Source: Novilysobacter selenitireducens
GTDB lineage: Bacteria > Pseudomonadota > Gammaproteobacteria > Xanthomonadales > Xanthomonadaceae
Direction: 5' to 3'
NCBI RefSeq assembly: GCF_020026895.1
Contig: NZ_JAINZW010000004.1
Span: forward strand, 186,001 to 250,000
Length of the DNA: 64,000 nt
The position numbers and the translations under genes were made by a program. Shown here piece after piece: positions 50,453 to 57,578 of this stretch (position 1 is the stretch's first letter; each line of letters starts with the position of its first letter). The notes beneath the pieces are model-generated. The model worked only from the letters and a program-made list of their open reading frames with translations, did not search any database and had not been told where the DNA came from.

Positions 50453-50529
50453 GGCGTGCACGCGACAGTGACGGGCTCCGGAACGCGCGACATGTCCCGA
50501 TCCGTCAGCCCCGCGAAGGCAGGGATCCA

Positions 50530-51329
50530 GTGACGTTCGTGCGCCGGTCCAATTGGAGCGGCTACGGCGTTCGCCAGTCGTGGCGTGTTCCTTTCGTCGC
50601 CATGCTTGCCGCGTGCGTTCTGGGCGCATGCGCGGCGACGCCTCCGGCCGAACCGTTGGTTCGCGACCCACATCCGGTCGCAACTGCAGCGACCACCGCG
50701 CCCCCCCGGATATCGCCCGGTGGGAGCCCGACATCGCCGCGTTCGAGGCGAGTGACCGGCACTCGCCACCACCCGAAGGCGGCGTCGTGTTCGTCGGCAG
50801 CTCGTCCATCCGCATGTGGGACACGCTGGCGCGCGACTTTCCGGAAGCCGGCGTGATCAACCGGGGGTTTGGTGGCTCGCGCGTGCGCGACTCGGTGCAC
50901 TACGCCCACCGCATCGTGGGCGCATAGCGTCCGCGCGCCGTCGCCCTGTACGCGGGCGACGACGACCTGGCGGAAGGCCGCACGCCGGCGCAGGTCGCCG
51001 CCGACTTCAAGGCGTTCGTCCAGCGCGTGCGGTCGAGGCAGCCGGACCTGCGCGTAGCGTTCATCGCGATCAAGCCCAGCCCGTCGCGGGCCACGCTGCA
51101 GCCCGCCATGCAGGCGGCCAACCAGGCGATCCGCGAGTACGCGCGGGAAACGCCCGGCGTGGCGTTCCTCGACGTCCACACGCCGATGCTCGATGCGAAC
51201 GGCCAGCCCCGCGGCGAGCTGTTCCTCGACGACGCCCTGCACATGAACGCAGCCGGTTACGTCGTGTGGGCGGACGTCGTGGGGACGTGGCTGGACAGCC
51301 TGCCGGATGCGACGTCGCCATCACGGTGA
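50530..51329 (+). pseudogene. SGNH/GDSL-type hydrolase, lipoprotein, disrupted by frameshift and amber codon
   Basis: A lipoprotein signal (lipobox VLGAC) begins in one frame from about GTG 50530. At a run of seven C (50701-50707) the homologous sequence jumps to another frame, equivalent to loss of one base. It continues with GGVVFVGSSSIRMWDTL (block I serine) and NRGFGGSRVRD (block II) to a TAG at 50925-50927, then resumes in the same frame with RPRAVALYAGDDDL, SPSRATLQPAMQAAN and DALHMNAAGY (block V His). Homologues have Tyr-Arg-Pro at the TAG, so a TAC to TAG change is likely. Block III reads GDDD instead of GDND. Sequencing error cannot be excluded for the C-run. Confidence 0.8.
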
Positions 51330-51370
51330 CTGGCTAGACTCCTGTGCTCCCCCCCGAGGAGCCGCTCCAC

Positions 51371-51571
51371 ATGACCGCAGCCCGTCCCTTCGTCCGATCC
51401 CGCCACGACCGCATGATCGGCGGCGTCATGGGTGGCATCGCCCGGCGCTTCGGCTGGAATTCCACGTTGCTGCGCGTGCTGTTCGTGATCGTGTCCATCG
51501 CCTCCGCGGCGTTCCCCGGCATCATCGTGTACCTGCTGCTGTGGCTGCTGATGCCGGAAGAGGGCGCCTGA
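51371..51571 (+). CDS. PspC-domain small membrane protein
   Basis: The 66-residue product is a stand-alone PspC domain: RSRHDRMIGGVMGGIARRFG followed by WNSTLLRVLFVIVSIASAAF and a transmembrane helix IIVYLLLWLLMPEE. PspC proteins sense or buffer envelope stress at the inner membrane. ATG 51371 has GAGGAG 9 bp upstream; a GTG at 51344 would lengthen it by 9 residues. No pspA, pspB or pspF is nearby. The next gene begins at or just after its stop codon, suggesting co-expression. Confidence 0.85.
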   Translation: MTAARPFVRSRHDRMIGGVMGGIARRFGWNSTLLRVLFVIVSIASAAFPGIIVYLLLWLLMPEEGA

Positions 51572-51603
51572 GCCCGGCCCGCGCCGCGCTGCTGGCCGCC
51601 GGC

Positions 51604-52008
51604 GTGGCGTGGACCGCGCCCAACACACTGCTCGGCCTGCTGGCGGGCGTCGCGGGCATTCCGCTTGGCGCCCGTGCCCGATTGAGCCGGCGCGAGCGCG
51701 CGCTGGTGTTCCAGCACTGGCCGTGGGGGCCGGGCGGGGCGATCACGCTGGGCAACGTCATCCTGCATACCGGCCCCGACCTGGACTGCCCGTGCAGCAC
51801 CTACGCGCACCGCGCCGGCCACGCGCGCGAGGACGCGATCAACCTGGCCGACCACGAGCGCGCGCACGTGTACCAGTACATGACACTGGGTCCGCTCTTC
51901 CTGCCCGTGTACCTGCTATGCGGCGGGATCAGCGTGCGCAACCGCTTCGAGCGCGCCGCCGACCGATATGCCGCCACGGGGCGCGGCTGGTGGCCTTGGC
52001 CCGGCTGA
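51604..52008 (+). CDS. Uncharacterised small membrane protein with HExxH motif
   Basis: The 134-residue product (GTG 51604) has an N-terminal hydrophobic segment (TLLGLLAGVAGIPLG), a conserved-looking middle (FQHWPWGPGGAITLGNVILH), the motif DHERAHVYQY containing HExxH, a second hydrophobic segment (LGPLFLPVYLLCGGI) and the end NRFERAADRYAATG. HExxH with a later Glu is the zinc site of gluzincin-type peptidases, so a metal-dependent membrane protease is possible but unproven. Translation could also begin at CTG 51568, which overlaps the PspC stop codon and would add 12 residues. I know similar HERxHVxQ proteins only as uncharacterised. Confidence 0.6.
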   Translation: MAWTAPNTLLGLLAGVAGIPLGARARLSRRERALVFQHWPWGPGGAITLGNVILHTGPDLDCPCSTYAHRAGHAREDAINLADHERAHVYQYMTLGPLFLPVYLLCGGISVRNRFERAADRYAATGRGWWPWPG

Positions 52009-52059
52009 ATGCGGGCGGCCAGCGGAAGGATTACGAAACCTTGATCGGCGGGTAACGCG

Positions 52060-52198
52060 GCGATGGGTAGGATTCGTAACCGTCAGAGAAAAACCAGGAC
52101 GATGGATGTCGCAACGACGGAAGTCCGACTGAAACAGCTCTGGCGCGGAAGGCTCAGCCACCCGAGGCTCAAACCTCGAAGACTGAGCCTTCTTTCTT
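52060..52198 (+). ncRNA. Candidate GGA-rich structured RNA ending in a terminator
   Basis: This stretch holds five GGA triplets (52070, 52097, 52104, 52119, 52147), one in the context ATGGATGT. A predicted hairpin pairs GGAC (52097-52100) with GTCC (52123-52126) around an inner GTCG-CAA-CGAC stem, leaving GATGGAT and GGAA in an internal loop. It ends in the terminator at 52149-52198. Multiple GGA motifs in loops are the hallmark of RsmY/CsrB-type RNAs that titrate RsmA/CsrA. No clear promoter was found, so it may instead be the 3' UTR of the upstream gene. Confidence 0.35.
52149..52198 (+). terminator. Rho-independent terminator (two-level stem)
   Basis: An outer 9-bp stem AAGGCTCAG/CTGAGCCTT (52149-52157/52183-52191) contains an inner CGAGG/CCTCG stem and is followed by CTTTCTT. 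On the minus strand no T-run follows, so it acts on plus-strand transcripts. Confidence 0.75.
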
Positions 52199-52225
52199 GT
52201 GCGCGCCTTGGGCGTCGCCAACGCG

Positions 52226-53014
52226 CTATGGGCGGGGCAGCCGCTCATACGACTCGCCCAACACCACGCCTTCCGGGCCGAAACGCCGCTCCACGAAGGT
52301 GATGGCCGAATCCTTCACCAGCACCACCGTGCTGCAACGCGTTCCATAGTCCTGCCCGACTACGAAGGGCGGGGATAGTGCCCGCTCAAGCGCCAGCCCG
52401 ACGCCAGTATCCGGCAACGCAGTATCCGGTGCCACGGTCGTGTCGGCCAACGCATCCAGCAGGGGTGCGAGTGCCACACGGTCCATGGCGCCTTCCGCCA
52501 AGGGTGAAGCCAGCCACGCATCCAGCGCCCGGGTTGCGTGCGTGCTCTTGGGCCATGCTGCATCGAATGCGCCGTTCGACATCGCATGCGTTCCCGGCGC
52601 GACGGCCGTGAAGTCCGGCTCGGGATGGTTGCTTGCGAACCCCAGTGCCTCGCCGTCCCACGCCAGCAGGTTGAAGGGACCGTACGTCGGTGCGGTCGGC
52701 ATCAGCGATGCCAGCCACGGCATTGCAGCTACTTCGCCATCGGCAACAAAGGCGCGGACCAGCGCGCCACGCGAGCGCGGTGCATCGGATGGTCGCGGCC
52801 CGGTCCTGACATTGGTCACGGCGGCCAGCCGCCCGCGCGTGGACGCCATCAGCCAGCCACCTCCCTGCGCCAGGTCTCGTCCGCCATATACGTCGGGATG
52901 CCGTGCATCGAACCCCGCGGCCGCGGTCGGTCGCGCATGCGCCTCGTCGCGGTTGGCGATCAAGGCCAGCGGGAACCGGGGGTGGACCTTCCAGGCGACG
53001 GCGATCAGGCACAT
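52226..53014 (-). CDS. NRDE (TANGO2-like) family protein
   Basis: The 262-residue protein begins MCLIAVAWK and has the family-naming NRDE in ALIANRDEAHARPT, then GGRDLAQGGGWLM and GRLAAVTNVR. These are the standard blocks of the NRDE/TANGO2 family, which has an Ntn-hydrolase-like N-terminal Cys after Met removal. Biochemical function is not settled; eukaryotic TANGO2 has been linked to heme or lipid handling. It converges with the candidate RNA above and is divergent from tRNA-Leu. No operon partner is evident. Confidence 0.85.
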   Translation of the reverse strand: MCLIAVAWKVHPRFPLALIANRDEAHARPTAAAGFDARHPDVYGGRDLAQGGGWLMASTRGRLAAVTNVRTGPRPSDAPRSRGALVRAFVADGEVAAMPWLASLMPTAPTYGPFNLLAWDGEALGFASNHPEPDFTAVAPGTHAMSNGAFDAAWPKSTHATRALDAWLASPLAEGAMDRVALAPLLDALADTTVAPDTALPDTGVGLALERALSPPFVVGQDYGTRCSTVVLVKDSAITFVERRFGPEGVVLGESYERLPRP

Positions 53015-53111
53015 GGCGGCATCCTAGCGGCGGTTCGCATCCCGGCCGAACCGGTACGCCCGACACGGCCATGCCGGCCGCGTGGGCGATGGCGCCGCCG
53101 CCGCGCTCGGC

Positions 53112-53117
53112 TATACT
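53112..53117 (+). promoter_or_regulatory. -10 element of tRNA-Leu(CAA)
   Basis: TATACT lies 11 bp before the mature tRNA. The expected -35 position reads ATGGCG, a poor match, so only the -10 is called. Confidence 0.45.
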
Positions 53118-53127
53118 GCGCGGCCGC

Positions 53128-53497
<370 letters not shown>

Positions 53498-53527
53498 TCG
53501 GGAGCGTCGCCAAGGCGACTCGGCGAT

Positions 53528-54121
53528 TTACGCAGCTTCGTCCGTCGGCAGGCACTTGTCGACGCGCGCGAACCACTCGCCGTCCTCGGGGACGAACATC
53601 GAGCAGGCCTGCATCGGGCCTTTGTAGATGTGCACGGACACGGCGACCGCGTCCTGCCGGGTGTTGCGGATGGTGTGGTACTCGTGCGGCGGGATCAGGC
53701 TGCCCGCGCTGCCAGGGCCGGCGACCATGCCGCCGGCGGCACGGAACCGGAAACGGTCGCCCTCGCGCTCCAGCAGTTCGTACTGGGTGATCTCGAGTTC
53801 GCCGTCCCACACGCCTTCCACGCACCACAACCCGCAGTGGTCGTGCACGGGCGTGCCCTGGCCGGGGCCCCACGTCATCGCGACGACGCTGTAGCCCAGC
53901 TCAGGACTGCGGTAGATCTCGCGGCGGGCGTAGTGGTCGTCGATCGGGTCGAACACGCACGTCGGCAGGCTGACGTCGCGGTCGCGGATCATCCGGCACA
54001 GGGTGTTGCGCAGTGCGGAGGTGACGGCGTGTTCGTCGCCGGCGGACACGGCCTGGTCGAGCGCATGGACCAGCTTGTCGTGGCCGGGGAAGTCGATGTC
54101 GGGCAGGGCGGCGGCGTTCAT
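53528..54121 (-). CDS. Cysteine dioxygenase family cupin protein
   Basis: The 197-residue cupin has the iron-site signature GTPVHDHCGLWCVEGVWDGE and the third histidine in IPPHEYHTIRN. Cysteine dioxygenases oxidise L-cysteine to cysteine sulfinate; closely related bacterial enzymes prefer 3-mercaptopropionate, and the two cannot be told apart here. The cysteine two residues after HDH (HDHCG) is at a position used for the Cys-Tyr crosslink in some members. The adjacent acyltransferase gene, on the same strand 173 bp upstream, may belong to cysteine or methionine synthesis. Confidence 0.82.
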   Translation of the reverse strand: MNAAALPDIDFPGHDKLVHALDQAVSAGDEHAVTSALRNTLCRMIRDRDVSLPTCVFDPIDDHYARREIYRSPELGYSVVAMTWGPGQGTPVHDHCGLWCVEGVWDGELEITQYELLEREGDRFRFRAAGGMVAGPGSAGSLIPPHEYHTIRNTRQDAVAVSVHIYKGPMQACSMFVPEDGEWFARVDKCLPTDEAA

Positions 54122-54171
54122 GCCGGGGATTTTACGCGGGTGCGGCGCCGGCTGCCGGATGGGTGCTTTTG

Positions 54172-54273
54172 CTCCCTCCTCTGCCTGCAGGGGAGGGCTG
54201 GGGAGGGGGCATTTGAGCGACGCGCTGCAAGAGCACCCCCTTCCAACCTCCCCCTGCAGGCAGGGGGAGGGGC
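54172..54273. repeat. Family C inverted repeat
   Basis: The left arm contains GGGGAGGGCTGGGGAGGGGG and the right arm CCCCCTTCCAACCTCCCCCT; GAGCACCCCC follows a spacer of about 20 bp. A second copy lies at 62957-63060. This one separates the cysteine-dioxygenase-like and metX genes. Confidence 0.85.
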
Positions 54274-54294
54274 TAAACCCCGGAAGGATGAAAT

Positions 54295-55431
54295 CTAGGC
54301 CAATCCGTCCAGGAACCCGCGCACCGCCGGGCCGAAACGCGCGATGTCGACCAGGAACGCGTCATGGCCCTGCGGCGACTCCAGAGGCAGGAAACGGGCA
54401 TCCGCGCCACCGTCGCGCAGGCCGTCGGCAATCTCCTGCTGCTGCTGCAGCGGGAACAGGATGTCGGTATGCACGCCGATGGCCAGCGCCTTCTCCACGC
54501 TGATCTTTGCAAGACCGGCGCGGGTCTGGCCTTCGCTCGGGCCGCCGCGTCGCTCGCAGTAGTCGCCCACGTCGAACCAGTCCATCGAGCGGCTCAGGTA
54601 GAGGTAGCAGTTGGGGTCGAAGCGGCGGACGAAGCGACGGGCATGGGCTTCCAGGTAGCTTTCGACCTCGAACTCCAGCCCGAACGGCTCGTCGTCGGCG
54701 CGGTCCGAATCCAGCCTCACGCGACCGAAGCGGCCGTCCCACTCCAGTGCCGAGCGGTAGGTGATCACGCCCAGCTTGCGCGCCATGCGCATGCCCGATT
54801 CGGGGTACTGGTCGTCGTCGTAGTCGCCGCCGTTCCATTGCGGGTCCAGCCGGATCGCCTCGCGCTGCAGCGAGCGGATCGCAATGGAGAACGGCAGGGC
54901 ACGTGCCGCGCCGGAGATGTTGATGTGGCTGCGTGCGATGCCGGGGTGGCGGACCAGCAACGCCAGCGCGGTCATGCCGCCCATCGAGTTGCCGATCACG
55001 CACGCCAGTCGCTCGATGCCGAGTTCGCGCAGCACGCACAGCGCGGCTTCGGCGCCGTCCTCGATCGAGAGTTCGGGAAACGACAACCGGTAGGGCGCGC
55101 CGGTGGCCGGGTCGATGGACGCCGGGCCGGTGGAACCCTTGCAGCTGCCCAAGGAGTTGACGCACACCACGAACCAGCGGTCGCTGTCGATGGGCTTGCC
55201 CGGGCCCACCATGGCCTCCCACCAGCCCGGCTCGGGATTGGACTCGTTGGCGGCGGCGTGCGCGTCGGGCGAAAGGCCCGTCAGGATCAGCACCGCGTTG
55301 TCGCGGGCCGCATTCAACGCGCCCCAGGTCTCGTACGCCACCCGTGCGCCATGCAGCGCGTCACCGCGCCGCATCGGGAACGGATCGGGCAGGGCGACGA
55401 AACGGGTACCGGGCGGGATGAATTCGGTCAT
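54295..55431 (-). CDS. metX: MetX-family acyltransferase, probably serine O-succinyltransferase
   Basis: The 378-residue alpha/beta-hydrolase enzyme has nucleophile Ser149 in CVIGNSMGGMTAL, the oxyanion region NSLGSCKGSTGPASIDPATG and the C-terminal His in LESPQGHDAFLVD. It closely resembles the Xanthomonas campestris protein. MetX enzymes normally acylate homoserine; xanthomonad members have been reassigned as serine O-succinyltransferases feeding cysteine synthesis, which I consider more likely here. It ends just before the family C repeat; ccmI lies 67 bp upstream on the same strand. Confidence 0.88.
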   Translation of the reverse strand: MTEFIPPGTRFVALPDPFPMRRGDALHGARVAYETWGALNAARDNAVLILTGLSPDAHAAANESNPEPGWWEAMVGPGKPIDSDRWFVVCVNSLGSCKGSTGPASIDPATGAPYRLSFPELSIEDGAEAALCVLRELGIERLACVIGNSMGGMTALALLVRHPGIARSHINISGAARALPFSIAIRSLQREAIRLDPQWNGGDYDDDQYPESGMRMARKLGVITYRSALEWDGRFGRVRLDSDRADDEPFGLEFEVESYLEAHARRFVRRFDPNCYLYLSRSMDWFDVGDYCERRGGPSEGQTRAGLAKISVEKALAIGVHTDILFPLQQQQEIADGLRDGGADARFLPLESPQGHDAFLVDIARFGPAVRGFLDGLA

Positions 55432-55498
55432 GCCGGGCGGATCCTTCTGGCGGCGTGGCAGTACGGGCCCGGCATTGTGCCTCGTCGGGCCAACGGGA

Positions 55499-56524
55499 TC
55501 AGCGCACCACCTGGTCGATCAACAGCGCGACGCGCGAATCGGCGCCCGTCGCGGCGTGCAGCGGCGCGGACGTGAAGTCGCCGGCCTGCGCAGCCGCATC
55601 GCCGCTGGCCGACACACGCGCAACGACCTCCACCGTGTCGAGCTGGGACAATTTGAGCGTGGGCATCGGGCTGTCGCCATCGTCGAGCGTCACCACTGTC
55701 GGCAACGCGGACACCGGCAGCCGCTCGACGGCCACGGGCATCGGCGGGCCTTCGGTCTGGCGCGCGATCACGTACACGACGGCGCCTTCGGGAAGCCTCA
55801 TCGCCAGTTGCGGATCGAGCGACACACTGACGGTGATGCCCGGGCCGCGCTCGGCCGCTGTATCCGGCGCAGGTACCGCCGCGACCGCCGCCGGCAGGGG
55901 CGACAAGCCGGCTTCCTTGCGGGCGATATCGATCTGTTCGCGCAATGGCGCGGCCGTGGTGGGGTCGACGATGGCGAGCAACGGCTCCCACGTGGCCGCG
56001 GCCTCGGCATGCTGGCCGCGCTGGCGCTGGGCGATGCCCAGGAACCAGCGGCTGCGCTGGTGCATCGGCTGCACCTGCAATGCGCGCTGCAGCAGGTCGA
56101 TGGCGGTGTCGTCGAAGCGGCGGTTGTCGGAGGCGAGCGCGCGCGATTCGGCGGCCTCGGCCAGCAGGTCGGCATCGTCGGGCGCCAGCGCGACAGCACG
56201 GGCGAACGCGTCGCGCGCGTCATTCGTGCGGGCCTCGGCGGCGTAGGCACGCGCCAGCAGGCGCCAGCCCTCGGCCTGCGAAGGGTCGCGCTCCAGCGCC
56301 TCTTCCAGGCTGGCGATCGCTTCGGGCAGTGTCTCCGGCGGCCGGCGCTTGGCGGGGTCGAGCGCGTCGGGATTGCCGACCACCAGGTACAGCGTCCCGG
56401 CGAGGACGGCGAGCAGCGCAACCGCGGCCAGTCCCGGCACGCGCGCCTGCCGCCACAGCGGCGAGGTCGCCCATGCCAGCGCGGCGACGGCCAGCAGCGC
56501 GGCCAGTAGTGCGAACAGCGCCAT
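55499..56524 (-). CDS. ccmI: Cytochrome c maturation protein CcmI (TPR)
   Basis: CcmI captures apocytochrome c for the heme ligation complex. ATG 56524 overlaps the ccmH stop by one base (TGATG) and gives 341 residues: two N-terminal membrane helices (about 1-20 and 32-50), three TPR-like repeats (about 65-200; SLEEALERDPSQAEGWRLLA and AFARAVALAPDDADLL) and a C-terminal beta-rich periplasmic domain (about 225-341). The N-terminal CcmH-fusion form of some genomes is absent because CcmH is separate. Last gene of the ccm operon. Confidence 0.88.
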   Translation of the reverse strand: MALFALLAALLAVAALAWATSPLWRQARVPGLAAVALLAVLAGTLYLVVGNPDALDPAKRRPPETLPEAIASLEEALERDPSQAEGWRLLARAYAAEARTNDARDAFARAVALAPDDADLLAEAAESRALASDNRRFDDTAIDLLQRALQVQPMHQRSRWFLGIAQRQRGQHAEAAATWEPLLAIVDPTTAAPLREQIDIARKEAGLSPLPAAVAAVPAPDTAAERGPGITVSVSLDPQLAMRLPEGAVVYVIARQTEGPPMPVAVERLPVSALPTVVTLDDGDSPMPTLKLSQLDTVEVVARVSASGDAAAQAGDFTSAPLHAATGADSRVALLIDQVVR

Positions 56525-56997
56525 CACCACTCCTGCCCGTCGTCTTCAGGCACCACGCGCGCGCCGCGCCGGCGCACGGCCAGGACCACCGCCACGCCGC
56601 CGGCCAGCAACACCAGCGCCGGGCCGAACCACAGCAGCCAGGTGTTGGACTTGAGTTCCGGCCGATACAGCACGAACTCGCCGTAGCGCGCGACCAGGAA
56701 GTCCTTGATTTCGTCGTCCGAGCGGCCCGACTGCATCAACTCCAATACCTCGCGGCGCAGGTCGTGCGCGATCTGCGCGTCGGAGTCGGCCAGCGACTGG
56801 TTCTGGCACATCACGCAGCGCAGCTCGGCGACCAGGTCGTGGAAGCGGCGCTCCTCGGCGGTGTCGGTGAACTGCAGCGGCGCCGGGTCGGCGTTGGCCT
56901 GCGCCATCGCCTGCAGCGGCACCGTCGCCAGCGCGAGCAATGCGCACACGGCCAGCATCGCGAGGTACATACGTCGGACGGCGCGGATCGGGCTCAC
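56524..56997 (-). CDS. ccmH: Cytochrome c maturation protein CcmH
   Basis: CcmH is a membrane-anchored periplasmic thiol protein that helps reduce apocytochrome c. The GTG at 56997 overlaps the ccmG stop (GTGA), the expected coupling in this operon, and gives 157 residues. It has a signal/anchor segment, the redox motif LRCVMCQNQS, and a C-terminal transmembrane helix (WLLWFGPALVLLAGGVAVVL). The region YGEFVLYRPELKSNTW before that helix is conserved in the family. Confidence 0.93.
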   Translation of the reverse strand: MSPIRAVRRMYLAMLAVCALLALATVPLQAMAQANADPAPLQFTDTAEERRFHDLVAELRCVMCQNQSLADSDAQIAHDLRREVLELMQSGRSDDEIKDFLVARYGEFVLYRPELKSNTWLLWFGPALVLLAGGVAVVLAVRRRGARVVPEDDGQEW

Positions 56998-57578
56998 AGC
57001 GACTGCTCCGTCGGGATGCGTTCGACGGTGTCCAGCGCAGGCAACAGTTCGTCGCGGATGATCTCGTCGGTGATGGTGCCGACGTGCTTCCAGCGCACCA
57101 CGCCGTTGGCGTCGACCAGGAAGGTTTCCGGCGCGCCGTAGATGCCCCAGTCGATGGCCGCGCGGCCATCCGGGTCCACCAGCACCATCCAGTACGGGTT
57201 GCCGAACTGCTCCAGCCAGCGCAGCGCCTCGCCGTGCTCGTCCTTGAGGTTGTAGCCGATCACGCGCACGCGCTTGGTCTCGGCGAAGCGCGTCAGCACC
57301 GGGTGTTCGACCCGGCACTCCGGGCACCAGCTGCCCCAGACGTTGAGCAGGTAGGGCGCGCCGCGCAGGTCCTGACCGGTGACCATGCGGCCGGGCTCGT
57401 GCAGCAGCGGCAGGGAGAATTCCGGCGCCGGGCGGTCGATGAGCGCCGAGGGCAGGGCGTCGCGGCCGGGGTTGCGGCTCATCCAGACGCCAGCGGCCAG
57501 CAGCACGCCCAGCGCGGCCACCACCAGCAACGGCAGCCAGCGCGCGAGGGACGGACGGGCGGTCGTGGGCTCGGTCAT
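56994..57578 (-). CDS. ccmG: Thiol:disulfide interchange protein CcmG (DsbE)
   Basis: CcmG is a periplasmic membrane-tethered thioredoxin-like reductant for apocytochrome c. ATG 57578 overlaps the ccmF stop by 4 bp (ATGA), giving 194 residues. A single N-terminal anchor (PLLVVAALGVLLAAGVWM) precedes the thioredoxin fold with active site NVWGSWCPECRVEHP, and the cis-Pro region IYGAPETFLVDANG. Confidence 0.94.
   Translation of the reverse strand: MTEPTTARPSLARWLPLLVVAALGVLLAAGVWMSRNPGRDALPSALIDRPAPEFSLPLLHEPGRMVTGQDLRGAPYLLNVWGSWCPECRVEHPVLTRFAETKRVRVIGYNLKDEHGEALRWLEQFGNPYWMVLVDPDGRAAIDWGIYGAPETFLVDANGVVRWKHVGTITDEIIRDELLPALDTVERIPTEQSL

Noticed and set aside
50925-50927. TAG in the SGNH hydrolase as a programmed recoding codon
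   Set aside because: There is no sign of a recoding structure, a frameshift also disrupts the gene, and a one-base change from a Tyr codon explains it.
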